Origin: Ascoidea rubescens DSM 1968
Lineage: Eukaryota; Ascomycota; Saccharomycetes; Ascoideales; Ascoideaceae
Assembly: GCF_001661345.1 (NCBI RefSeq)
Contig: NW_017962926.1
Span: 310,001 to 374,000 of the forward strand
DNA length: 64,000 nucleotides
Direction: 5' to 3'
Shown here piece after piece: positions 45,301-53,540 of this stretch (its first letter is position 1; each line of letters starts with the position of its first letter). The notes below the pieces were generated by a model, which was given only the letters and a program-made list of their open reading frames with translations, did not search any database and had not been told where the DNA came from. The translations under genes were made by a program, and so were the position numbers.

Positions 45301-46164
45301 AAAAATAGTTTGGTTTATAGATATTGAAAGATGGTTGAAATTTAGAGAGATGAATTTGTTAAATAGAGATTTAAAATTCGATAGGGAAGTGTGGATTAAA
45401 GAGGATAGATTTGACAATAAAACATTCCAAAATTTGAAACTTTCTAGTTTTTGAGATAGAGTAGAGATTAGTTGGTTATTGATCTCTTCAGTGTCTTTAT
45501 TTGAATTTGAATTTGAGTTTGCAATTAGTAAAGAAGATGAAGATAGTACCTTTTTGATTGTTTTAGTTGTATTTGCAGGGAAAGCAGTCAAAAAACTGCC
45601 TGGGATATTTAGGTCATTTAAAGAAGAAGAGGAAATGTTTTTTAAAGGTAAATTTGATAGGTTGGATACGTTTAGTGAGCTGTTATTTTCATTATTGCTT
45701 TCTTTATTTTCAGCAGTGTTATCAATTGTGTGGAAAGTGTTGTCGGTGAGATTGTTGGACGTTGAGGATAGGAGGATGTCGTTTTGAACGATAGTTGTTT
45801 TGAAGTCTTCAATTTTGTTGATTAGTTTGATTAGATTGTAGAAAATGGAATCCAATTCAAGAGAGTTCTGGGATATAATTGATTCAGTTTCGTTGATTAG
45901 GTTGTTGATAAACAAGAGTTTGTTGAGGAAAATGTCCTGTAGGGAATTGAAGTTCTCGTTATTGGAAACAAATGGAGAAGCTGCTGTATTATCTTCAGCT
46001 ATGTTACCACCATCATCACCATCAACACCAGTACTGGCACTTAGCTGGGTGTGCTGGAGCAGCTTCAAGTTGTCTATGGAGACAGAAAGGTCGTTGATTA
46101 GCTTTGCGTTGCTGTCTGTGTCAGTGAGGTCCACCGAACTGTAGCTGCTGAAGAGTTTGTTCAT
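42322..46164 (-). CDS. DSL1: Dsl1-like ER tethering factor subunit
   Basis: 1280 residues, much longer than S. cerevisiae Dsl1 (754) because of Asn/Ser-rich inserts. The identification rests on the acidic tryptophan motifs in the middle (NEWKWEDNFDNWIED and DPWGSEIDLNLDLD at about 815-860; DWGWGDEDLDDN at about 908). In Dsl1 this 'lasso' binds the alpha- and delta-COP subunits of coatomer. Helical N- and C-terminal domains flank it (C-terminal LLKELFDLFYSKIINCIL). Dsl1, Tip20 and Sec39 form the ER tether that captures Golgi-derived COPI vesicles and contacts SNAREs. One CTG codon is seen near the N-terminus. The start lies only 61 bp from the end of LTO1 on the same strand, so the promoter must overlap LTO1. 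Confidence 0.8.
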   Translation of the reverse strand: MNKLFSSYSSVDLTDTDSNAKLINDLSVSIDNLKLLQHTQLSASTGVDGDDGGNIAEDNTAASPFVSNNENFNSLQDIFLNKLLFINNLINETESIISQNSLELDSIFYNLIKLINKIEDFKTTIVQNDILLSSTSNNLTDNTFHTIDNTAENKESNNENNSSLNVSNLSNLPLKNISSSSLNDLNIPGSFLTAFPANTTKTIKKVLSSSSLLIANSNSNSNKDTEEINNQLISTLSQKLESFKFWNVLLSNLSSLIHTSLSNFKSLFNKFISLNFNHLSISINQTIFDNNNILNINDYLSILSQNSSNISSLIHFISQNHIQQNLPQNDLSFLQFFSQNFLNLNNLILSKIFQNTHLLIFNKSPNNSKFSINLIKIHHNHTKKKKKSTNNSSIDSIFNSQIYSLINYSLFFNSLPIYFKDQLIKKNSLLLNNFFQKIINLNLYNKLSLFYKISSTDNYNNYKNTLKSLSLSSFDINKENKIKLDLIVLLKLIYLLSFLNIINKNNYHFLNFYYLNLKNNILNINSSHNPSHNSSRNSISPRNSINNSIIQLSPSKTSKKDLLNINKFILNLIELFKKNCNLPDSFFHPNPPSSSSSSSSPITDSFDDNSISNPPSFEAEIEIEIQSKNIKNTESEELLIIGSHDLKLWQDNMENLKNFFLIDKILSKKLNQIKNYATDFNHSKIYYVFNEKNLILRSQEKKSTNKLSNHNKFQSFNENTLNALISGASTSTINLTENTNSNSNSSSNSKSNSTQPKSRQTQNSLLADVIPEEGFLNNDQVCLTRRLTQRFSKNPNTKFSARMSKNISKQLSKRFSVQNNENEWKWEDNFDNWIEDQDLDINVDNDDDPWGSEIDLNLDLDENSENHSKNSKSSKNSIINKRSQPSLTHKRSEGLLNDDNISLSSAEINDWGWGDEDLDDNLSINFDDSESSTKIKPDSKSDVIKSKKSFNTIKKPDVKNENESLQSDSLDNFENYDEDSYKTTLIPDEIIKIINSFINYFQNYRIINNYNRNLIINKTNELLQLFYVIFVSKYEDEIFFYNDCYYLNNSIKKSNNFNIDPDSYQSYSNRSSYSSEGSITSGAFDDTIEYLLQGIKLKQERSLFKIFNKFNSFDSLNDSNLTDLILNQLEFKFQEIFNDFKSFSKRLRDVLLKELFDLFYSKIINCILKRNTITEVECEELNRIITVCLSYIENYKNFYNFGNKNIVILESFKKTVGNHHRLENFKLIISSHLDVIMENFYNGEFYDLKTFELVHLILAAFSNSEIRKHAISEIEDIRSS

Positions 46165-46225
46165 GGTTGTGCTGGCGTTTAGAGTCCTTTCTCTGCTGCT
46201 TCGGATCTACCTCTCATCTGCTTCT

Positions 46226-46723
46226 CTACCAGCTCTCGTCCTGCTGCACGCGAACCTCTCCCGCCACGTGCATCACCATCTCCGTCATCTCGCGCACCAT
46301 TGCGGCCCGCGGCCCGCGTCGTCCGAGCACCGCTGCCACGAGCCGGAGCCGATTTCGTGCTCGTCGAATTGTTTCGTCGAGTTTCGCTACGCCCCGGCTG
46401 TCGTTGACAAGCACCACCTCCGCCGTGAGCTGCCGCAACTGCGCGACGTGCCCCGCCACCGTCCGCCGGACCGTCTCCTCTGCTGCTTCTGCTGCTTCTG
46501 CTGCTTCTGCTACCTGTGCTTCCACTCCTTCGCCCGCACAGTACCGCTCCAACACCACCACATATCCCCTGAGCATTCCCAAGGCCAAGTACCTCTGGTA
46601 CCCAGTCTGCAACCCAAACTGCTTGCCCTCTCGGTAGTTCTGCTCCTTCGACTCCCGGTAGCCCTCCTCGAAGCCTGCCTGGTAGAACTGCTCCTCCACG
46701 TTCAACACCTTGTCCCAGTCCAT
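46226..46723 (-). CDS. LTO1: Lto1 (ORAOV1-like), adaptor for iron-sulfur loading of Rli1
   Basis: 165 residues from the ATG at 46723. The deca-GX3-type motif FYQAGFEEGYRESKEQNYREG plus GKQFGLQTGYQRYLALG is diagnostic of Lto1. With Yae1 it links the CIA machinery to the ABC protein Rli1, which is needed for ribosome recycling. The C-terminal residue is Trp (DESW), matching the known need for a C-terminal aromatic residue to bind the CIA targeting complex. An Ala/Glu repeat (AEAAEAAEAAEE) lies mid-protein. The gene is strikingly GC-rich (about 60% by eye): 15 of 21 Val codons are GTG, yet none of 13 Leu codons is CTG. The GTG-initiated extension upstream is not needed. DSL1 follows after 61 bp. 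Confidence 0.93.
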   Translation of the reverse strand: MDWDKVLNVEEQFYQAGFEEGYRESKEQNYREGKQFGLQTGYQRYLALGMLRGYVVVLERYCAGEGVEAQVAEAAEAAEAAEETVRRTVAGHVAQLRQLTAEVVLVNDSRGVAKLDETIRRARNRLRLVAAVLGRRGPRAAMVREMTEMVMHVAGEVRVQQDESW

Positions 46724-47348
46724 TTTTCCTGTTGATCTTGCTTCTTGTGCTTCTTGTGCTTCTCTTGTTCTTGCTGCTGCTTCTCTCACCACTTTGCTGC
46801 TTCTGTTGTTGTTTTTCTTTCTCACGCTTTCTCTCGCCCCCACTGACTGTCAACTGATCCACTCCTGATCCATTCCCTGCTTCAACAATACACTCACCGC
46901 TTTCTCCACTTACATAAGCACTTGTTTTTTGCGGATAATCCCTCTCTCTACAGCCAAAACATCGCTACCCGCACTAAAATCTGCTTTTCCACCGGAAAAA
47001 GTCTCTGCTTTCCTCAACAAATCATTTTTAATATTCATTATATCTACTGCACTTGTTTCGTTTTACTCACTACTTAGTATACTATAGTTTTCTTCTTTTT
47101 TTTTCTTTCTTCCTTCTTAACTCTTCTTCTTCTGTTGGTTTTTTAAAAACTAATACAAATTCCCAATTCCTACTTCTTGGTTCTTATCCATTAATTGGTT
47201 CATTGTATCTATATTTCTTATCTTCAATTGATCTTTTTTCTCTTGATCTAATCTAATCAAATCTATTCGATTCTACTTTACTATAACCATTCAACACTTA
47301 AACCATTCTTAAACCATTTACTTATTCAAAAATCAAATAAAAAAAAAA
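46724..47348. promoter_or_regulatory. Divergent promoter region of LTO1 and LAT1
   Basis: 625 bp between two divergent starts, GC-richer on the LTO1 side and CT-rich on the LAT1 side. No gene. Confidence 0.5.
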
Positions 47349-48887
47349 ATGTCTGCTATTGCCTTGAAATCCAAATCTTTAAACCCTTTGTTAAAATGCT
47401 CTTTACCAATCTTGAAAAACTCCCACTCAAGCCAATTATTCCTTAAAAATTCATACAACTATCTCCTCCTGAATAAATCTTTCTCAAAGAGATATGCCTC
47501 AAACAAATCCTATCCTCCTTATACTGTCATTAACATGCCTGCTTTATCCCCAACAATGTCCCAAGGTAACTTGGCCGTTTGGAATAAATCTGTTGGTGAC
47601 AAATTGCAGCCAGGTGAACCAATTGCTGAAGTCGAAACCGATAAAGCTCAAATGGATTTCGAATTCCAAGAAGAAGGTTATCTTGCAAAAATCTTTGTTG
47701 ATGGTGGTACCAAAGATGTCCCTGTTGGTAAACCAATCGCTATTTACGTCGAAGATGAAGCTGATGTCTCTGCTTTTTCTGATTTTACTGAAGCTGACGC
47801 CGGTGGTTCTGCTCCTGCTCCTGCTCCTGCTTCCGAACCCGCTCCTTCCACTTCGGCTTCTGCCTCCCAACCTGCTGAATCTTCTGCTCCAGCTCCCGTT
47901 TCAGAAAAGCCTCAATCATCTCCATCTCCATCTCCATCTTCATCTTCATCTTCATCCTCATCTTTGTCTCCATCAAGAATCTTCGCTTCTCCTTTAGCAA
48001 AGACAATTGCTTTAGAAAAAGGCATCGCTTTGAAAAATATCACTGGAACTGGTCCAAATGGCCGTATCACTGCTAAAGATGTTGAATCTTATGTTCCTCC
48101 ACCTGCTCCACAACAACCTTCTGCCGATACAACTCCTGCACCAACCACTGCCTCTTCCTCTGCCGCTGCCCCTTCATCTTCTGAAGATTATGAAGATATC
48201 CCAATTACAACAATGAGATCCGTTATTGCTAAAAGATTAACTGAATCCTCTCAAAATAATCCTTCTTATATCGTCTCTTCAGATGTCTCTGTCTCAAAAT
48301 TATTGAAATTACGTAAATCTCTTAATGACAACTCCAATAACCAATTCAAATTATCAATTAACGATATCCTCATTAAAGCAGTCGCTAAAACTTGTCAATT
48401 AGTTCCCCAAGCTAACTCCTACTGGCTAGAAAACGAGAATGTAATCAGACAATTCAAAAATGTCGATGTATCTGTGGCTGTCGCAACTCCAACTGGCCTT
48501 ATAACTCCCATAGTTAAAAACGCGCATGCTATAGGCTTAAAAGAAATCTCCTCTCAAGTTAAAGATTTGGGTAAGAGAGCTAAGGAAGGTAAATTGTTGC
48601 CCCACGAATTCCAAGGTGGTACTATTACCATCTCAAACTTGGGTATGAATCCAGCAGTTAAATTATTCACAAGTATTATTAATCCTCCTCAATCCGCTAT
48701 CATAGCTATTGCAACAATCGAAAAGAAAGCAATTCCTGATAAAGCTAATCCAAACGGTTTTATCTTTGATGATGTTATTAATGTTACTGCAACTTTTGAT
48801 CACAGAGTGGTCGATGGTGCTTTAGGTGGCGAATGGATTAAAGCTTTCAAAAAGGTTGTCGAAAATCCTTTAGAATTATTACTTTAA
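47349..48887 (+). CDS. LAT1: Dihydrolipoamide acetyltransferase, pyruvate dehydrogenase E2
   Basis: 512 residues (S. cerevisiae Lat1 has 482). Order: a basic Ser/Asn-rich mitochondrial presequence (about 1-50), a lipoyl domain with the lipoylated Lys99 in ETDKAQM, an Ala/Pro/Ser-rich hinge with repeated APAP units, the E3/E1-binding domain (SRIFASPLAKTIALEKGI, about 210-248), a second Ala/Pro/Ser linker, and the catalytic domain ending with DHRVVDG (catalytic His485, Asp489). It transfers acetyl groups from the E1 reaction to CoA in the mitochondrial matrix. The only CTG codon found is in the presequence. Divergent from LTO1. Confidence 0.97.
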   Translation: MSAIALKSKSLNPLLKCSLPILKNSHSSQLFLKNSYNYLLLNKSFSKRYASNKSYPPYTVINMPALSPTMSQGNLAVWNKSVGDKLQPGEPIAEVETDKAQMDFEFQEEGYLAKIFVDGGTKDVPVGKPIAIYVEDEADVSAFSDFTEADAGGSAPAPAPASEPAPSTSASASQPAESSAPAPVSEKPQSSPSPSPSSSSSSSSSLSPSRIFASPLAKTIALEKGIALKNITGTGPNGRITAKDVESYVPPPAPQQPSADTTPAPTTASSSAAAPSSSEDYEDIPITTMRSVIAKRLTESSQNNPSYIVSSDVSVSKLLKLRKSLNDNSNNQFKLSINDILIKAVAKTCQLVPQANSYWLENENVIRQFKNVDVSVAVATPTGLITPIVKNAHAIGLKEISSQVKDLGKRAKEGKLLPHEFQGGTITISNLGMNPAVKLFTSIINPPQSAIIAIATIEKKAIPDKANPNGFIFDDVINVTATFDHRVVDGALGGEWIKAFKKVVENPLELLL

Positions 48888-49129
48888 TTTTAATTAATTC
48901 CTTCAGTTTCACTTAATTTTACCTAATTCTTTTTTTTTCTTTTTTTTTTGATTGTCACCTATTAAAATTTTATAGATACAAATTACTTCATTTTAATATC
49001 TTTATTAATCTTATATATCAATTTTTATTTTTATTCGTTTACACCTTACATCCTACACTATGATTCTCATCGTTTATATTGATATATCTATGTAAGATAT
49101 GTTTTTTTTATTTCTTCAAACCTTTATTT

Positions 49130-50509
49130 TCAAATCTCACAATTATTATCTCCCCACCATAAAATTGATAAATCATTCTCAATTAAATCTTTATTATTAT
49201 TATTATTATTATTGCTATTATCGAAAAATTTGCTAATATTTGAATAGGCTTCTTTTTTAATACAATCATCTTCCCAGATTACATTAATTCCATTATTCTT
49301 ATTCAAGCAATCTTTAGTAGTCTGCCATGAAAACCTAACAAATTGATTCCATCCGAATATTTTATTTATTGATCTCTTTAACCACTTGGATGTTCGTGGA
49401 TCTGAAGGATACCCCGATCCCCAATCTATAATACCCTCTTTATTATTATTATTATCATCATCCTCTTCTAGTTTTTTTCTTGATAAATCTAAAGAATAAT
49501 CTCTAGTAACTTTTGCAACAACTGAGGCACAACTAACTATAGGAAATAACGAATCAGCTTTTTTAGTCACAGTGAATTTTACATTTGGAAATCTTCTGGA
49601 TAACTTAGTTTGATAACTAGCAGGAGGCCCAACTGTATCAACATAAACTTCTTTTATATTTAAGCCTTTGTCCAAAACTTCTTGAATTAGATTGATTGTT
49701 GCATCGTGAGCTTGTTCATTCAAATTAAATGCAGAATTACCATTTCCATTGTTATTATTAATTGGTTTCAACATCCCCGATGAAATATCACGAGCAGTGA
49801 GAGTTTTTGTTGCCCAACCTACATTTTTAAATAATTCACTTTCATTCTCGCATATTTTCGACAATAAATAACTTCTTTTATGTTCGGTCAATTGTTTTGA
49901 ATCATTAAATCCGTATTTTTTAGAACTTAAAACAGAAGAGAATTCCTTCTTACAATATGATATCCCATAAACCATTGGACCCAAAACTGGTCCTCTTCCA
50001 GCTTCATCAACACCAAGAATCAAATATGGATCGGGAGAGTTGGATATTTCTAAAGGGATTTCCGAATGATAAGTAATTGAACTATGATCTATTTTAGTAT
50101 TTGAAAGTATCAATGAGGGGGAAATAGAAGGCGGAATAAAACTTGAATCAACAAAATCTTGAGTTTTCTTTTGAAAAACTTTACTGAATTTAGATTCTAA
50201 TTTTATTCTATCCTTCCCTTTTTCAATTTCAATCTTTTTATGAAGTTGGATTTTTGTTTCATCTTCAAGTTGGTTTTCATGTTTATTTTCATTTAAGAGA
50301 CCATCATCATCATCCAGAATATTGACATAAACTAAATTCTTTGTTGTAGTTTTTTGATTGTGATTAATCCGGTTATCATTATCATTATTTTTATCGTTAA
50401 TATTGATTTTGATTTCATCAATGGTTTCCTTTTCAGATGCTAAAGAGTTTGTGATTGATCTTTTCCCATTGTTTAACCTTCTTATCTTTTTTGATTTTAT
50501 AACAGACAT
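49130..50509 (-). CDS. RNH201: RNase H2 catalytic subunit A
   Basis: 459 residues from the ATG at 50509 (a longer frame begins only at a TTG). The catalytic core begins near residue 165 with LGVDEAGRGPVLGPMVYG (first metal-binding Asp/Glu) and continues with YVDTVGPP, KADSLFPIVSCASVVAKVTRD and the second acidic site DWGSGYPSDPRT. It removes ribonucleotides and RNA/DNA hybrids from nuclear DNA with subunits B and C. S. cerevisiae Rnh201 is 307 residues, so the roughly 150-residue charged N-terminal extension (rich in Lys, Asp and Asn) is extra. It opens with basic KSKKIRRLNNGKR, possibly a nuclear signal. The 3' end encodes poly-Asn. The upstream lipase is on the same strand, 160 bp away. Confidence 0.95.
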   Translation of the reverse strand: MSVIKSKKIRRLNNGKRSITNSLASEKETIDEIKININDKNNDNDNRINHNQKTTTKNLVYVNILDDDDGLLNENKHENQLEDETKIQLHKKIEIEKGKDRIKLESKFSKVFQKKTQDFVDSSFIPPSISPSLILSNTKIDHSSITYHSEIPLEISNSPDPYLILGVDEAGRGPVLGPMVYGISYCKKEFSSVLSSKKYGFNDSKQLTEHKRSYLLSKICENESELFKNVGWATKTLTARDISSGMLKPINNNNGNGNSAFNLNEQAHDATINLIQEVLDKGLNIKEVYVDTVGPPASYQTKLSRRFPNVKFTVTKKADSLFPIVSCASVVAKVTRDYSLDLSRKKLEEDDDNNNNKEGIIDWGSGYPSDPRTSKWLKRSINKIFGWNQFVRFSWQTTKDCLNKNNGINVIWEDDCIKKEAYSNISKFFDNSNNNNNNNKDLIENDLSILWWGDNNCEI

Positions 50510-50669
50510 TATTGTAACATTTTGTATAGTAGAGATTATCTTGGGATAAAATTTTTCAGACAAATTCAAAGTTCCAAATTGAATCAAAAACGCGAAAAGT
50601 TAAAGTTCGAAAAAAAATAATAAAAGTCAATCCGTGTTTCCTGATACGGAAAAGTTTAACTATTATTTA

Positions 50670-51731
50670 TTAACTATAATCACGTTCCATCTCTTCATTT
50701 CCATCATTTCTATTAACATTGGCTGGACATTGTGGGCTTTGGGTGACTTTATCGAAATATCTTCCATGTTCATATTTGTGCAAAATATCAAAAGAAGTGG
50801 AAACTGATCTGATATAATCAATTTCGTTTTGATCTAACTGATCGATATCATTCTTGATATTATATAGGTTTGATCCCTGAAAAACAACATCATGTTTTTC
50901 ATGAGGTAAATGCTTTTTATAAATGAAAAAGTTCGCACCAGCAGAAGAATATAGAGAACCAAAGGGCAAATAAGGAACGTAATCACCTCTATGAATTACT
51001 GTTATATAACCACTCTGGGGAAGCTGGTTTGCTTCAATCATATAAGAGACATTTTCAGTATCAAAGATTTCATCTATCCATTCACACATTTTCATGTTAC
51101 CAAATTTCGGCAAACCGTAAGAAATAATTAGAGGGTCATAACCAGATAACTGAAATTCAATACCAGCCAAAATAGCAAACACTGCACCCATTGAATGCCC
51201 TGTGATAAACAATCTATAATCTGGATAAGTTTTTCTGAGAGAAACTACAGATTCTCTAATGACTCTAAAAGAGTTTTTTAAAGCACTATAAAACCCGAGA
51301 TGGACCAAACAAGAATCACCACATTCTTTATACTTTGATAGGATTGGTGAATAAGGCACAGGTTTTGCAATTGAGTCAGTTAACCAATCAATTAGCTTAG
51401 TTGATCCTCTAAACGCCACGATGATTTCTTGATTTATATGATTTACAGCAGTAAAACCAGTCATACCTGGTAACCTATCGTTATTATGTTTATTTGGCTG
51501 AAAAATAGTATGAATTTGTAATTTGGAAGTAATCAAATCATTAATACAGAGTGATAATTGACATGAATCAGGTAATTCACCCAAAGTCAAACCATGATCA
51601 ATGCAACTGGTAACTGTGCAATAGTTAATACCCTGGACAAGCTGATCATATGTCTCATCGGAATAGCTATAGCAGCATTTAATAGCTATAGCTGAAATAA
51701 ATAAAAACAAGAGTTGTGTTATATCCATCAT
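50670..51731 (-). CDS. Secreted class-3 lipase
   Basis: 353 residues. A signal peptide (about residues 1-23, LLFLFISAIAI then Cys) indicates entry to the secretory pathway. The family signature is IIVAFRGSTKLIDWLTD (oxyanion side) and the nucleophile elbow GHSMGA (Ser near residue 180), with a late Asp in VIHRGDYVPYLPF and a C-terminal His as the likely triad. Cysteine pairs in the N-terminal part suggest disulfides. Resembles fungal triacylglycerol lipases of the Rhizomucor type and S. cerevisiae Lih1. It may feed extracellular fatty acids to the cell (inference). Divergent from DPH7. Confidence 0.9.
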   Translation of the reverse strand: MMDITQLLFLFISAIAIKCCYSYSDETYDQLVQGINYCTVTSCIDHGLTLGELPDSCQLSLCINDLITSKLQIHTIFQPNKHNNDRLPGMTGFTAVNHINQEIIVAFRGSTKLIDWLTDSIAKPVPYSPILSKYKECGDSCLVHLGFYSALKNSFRVIRESVVSLRKTYPDYRLFITGHSMGAVFAILAGIEFQLSGYDPLIISYGLPKFGNMKMCEWIDEIFDTENVSYMIEANQLPQSGYITVIHRGDYVPYLPFGSLYSSAGANFFIYKKHLPHEKHDVVFQGSNLYNIKNDIDQLDQNEIDYIRSVSTSFDILHKYEHGRYFDKVTQSPQCPANVNRNDGNEEMERDYS

Positions 51732-52009
51732 GTATTTGATTTCAGCTCTTGTGAGAGAACATCACCAAGGATAAACACCAGCAAACCATTATTTATCACT
51801 AAAAGAAAGCCATCTCGCACAGCACATTTTGTGCTTCTTCTTCTGAACTAAGCGCCAATCTTCTGCTGCTTTTGCTTCCTTTTCGCGAACCCACAAAACA
51901 AAAAACGCACGTGGTATTGTCGTTCTTCCTTCAGCAACACAATCACCATCACCATCATCACCATCACCATCACCAGCTGGAATTCAAAACAAGAAAACAA
52001 AAGATTGCA
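51732..52009. promoter_or_regulatory. Divergent promoter region, lipase / DPH7
   Basis: About 280 bp. Contains a (CACCAT)n tract at 51944-51974 in the presumed DPH7 leader; its poly-His frame lacks an ATG. Confidence 0.5.
51944..51974 (+). repeat. (CAC/CAT)n microsatellite
   Basis: About ten CAC/CAT triplets directly before the DPH7 start. Confidence 0.9.
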
Positions 52010-53143
52010 ATGTCAGAGTACTGTTCTGAAATTTTACCGGAGGAAGAAGGAATACCTATTTGTAAGAGCTTATGTTCCAGCATAACTGAAAAGCCTCCAT
52101 GTTGTTTGAGAATTCATCCAATTGATACCTCCATCCTCATTCTAGGAACGTATAAAGTCAATGACAACAACAGCACAGATAGAAAGGGTTCTATAGATAT
52201 TATGAAATATAATAACAGCTTTAGCTCCCTCGCCTTGATCAAGACACAAGAAACATCTAGTGCTATTTTAGACTTAAAAATTTCTCCCTTTGATTACACC
52301 TTGATTGCAACAGTACATTCAACTGGGAATATTACTCTATGGAGATTGACCATTGAGGATTCTCTTATTGATTTATCTTTAATTAAAAACTTTCAGTTAT
52401 TTGATGAGACGTCTTTAATAACCTCAATAAATTTTTCATCAGTTGATGATTCATTGATTTTAGTAACATTAACAAGTGGCAAGATTTATACATTGAAATT
52501 ACAAAATTCTTCGCTTGATATACTAAACTCATTTGATGAAAATCATTCTTTAGAAGCATGGACGGGAAACTTCAGTAGCTATGATTTTTTGAAAAATGTT
52601 ATATTTACTGGTGGTGATGATTGTAAATTATTAGCTCATGATATTAGGTCCAATCAATTGATTTTTAAAAATGACAGAATTCATAATGCTGGCATAGTTT
52701 CAATTCTAACTCCAACTCCAGGCGATTATAACGGAAACGGTTCTTGGAATGTAAATGGAAATCATTATGAACTCATGACTGGCTCTTATGATGATAATGT
52801 GAGATCTCTTGATTTGAGAGTATTGCCTCCAAACGACTTGATATATTCTTTACCACCAAAAGTTAATCAAAGTTTGAACCTAGGAGGTGGTGTATGGAGA
52901 TTGATACCTTTTGGTGGGAAAGACGATACTGATGATAGATTACTATCGTGTTGTATGTATAATGGTGCTAAAATCTTAAACAAGAGAGAAAATGAAAATG
53001 AAATTGTAGTTGAAAGAGTGTTTAAAGAGAATCACAATAGTATGGTTTATGGCGCTGATTGGTCGACAGATGGAAAATTCGTTGCTACCTGCAGTTTTTA
53101 TGATCGTCTAGTTCAAATCTGGTCTCCAGGTTATATATACTAA
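52010..53143 (+). CDS. DPH7: Diphthine methyl ester hydrolase (Dph7/Rrt2), WD40
   Basis: 377 residues from the ATG at 52010, near S. cerevisiae Rrt2/Dph7 (387). WD-type repeats include the Dph7 hallmarks FTGGDDCKLLAHDIRS, MTGSYDDNVRSLDLR, LGGGVWRLIPF, NHNSMVYGADWS and CSFYDRLVQIWSPG. The enzyme demethylates methylated diphthine on translation elongation factor 2, allowing the final amidation to diphthamide. Cytosolic. An in-frame upstream extension has a poly-His stretch but no ATG and is not counted. Confidence 0.92.
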   Translation: MSEYCSEILPEEEGIPICKSLCSSITEKPPCCLRIHPIDTSILILGTYKVNDNNSTDRKGSIDIMKYNNSFSSLALIKTQETSSAILDLKISPFDYTLIATVHSTGNITLWRLTIEDSLIDLSLIKNFQLFDETSLITSINFSSVDDSLILVTLTSGKIYTLKLQNSSLDILNSFDENHSLEAWTGNFSSYDFLKNVIFTGGDDCKLLAHDIRSNQLIFKNDRIHNAGIVSILTPTPGDYNGNGSWNVNGNHYELMTGSYDDNVRSLDLRVLPPNDLIYSLPPKVNQSLNLGGGVWRLIPFGGKDDTDDRLLSCCMYNGAKILNKRENENEIVVERVFKENHNSMVYGADWSTDGKFVATCSFYDRLVQIWSPGYIY

Positions 53144-53540
53144 TAAATTGTAGCAAACAACAGCTGGATGATATATATATTTGTATCATTATACAATAAC
53201 GTTAACCTACTACCGATTGTTGCTTATTCTATTAAAATTTGAAGTTTAAGATGAGAGAATCATTGGTGGTGCTTCTTGTCACCGATTTTTCACTGGTCAT
53301 GACAGTTACTTCTACATACATTCAAGTTCTCAACCCTGTCAAAAATATTATTAGCAACTAAAATATCAAAATGGAACACAGCATTGAGAATAAAAACCCA
53401 ACAAAAGTATAATAAATTCATTAAACTAAATTAGATCAAGGAGAATCAAATTAAGATAAAATAGTTAATAGATAAATAGATAAATGGATAAATAAATGGA
53501 TAAATAAATAAATAAAAACAAGCGTTGAAATGCTTTATAA
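53144..53540. other. Convergent intergenic region
   Basis: AT-rich flank with TAAATAGATAAAT-type repeats near 53465-53515. No gene. Confidence 0.5.

Noticed and set aside
51872-52009. Poly-His extension before DPH7
   Set aside because: Starts at TTG and encodes a microsatellite; DPH7 proper begins at 52010.
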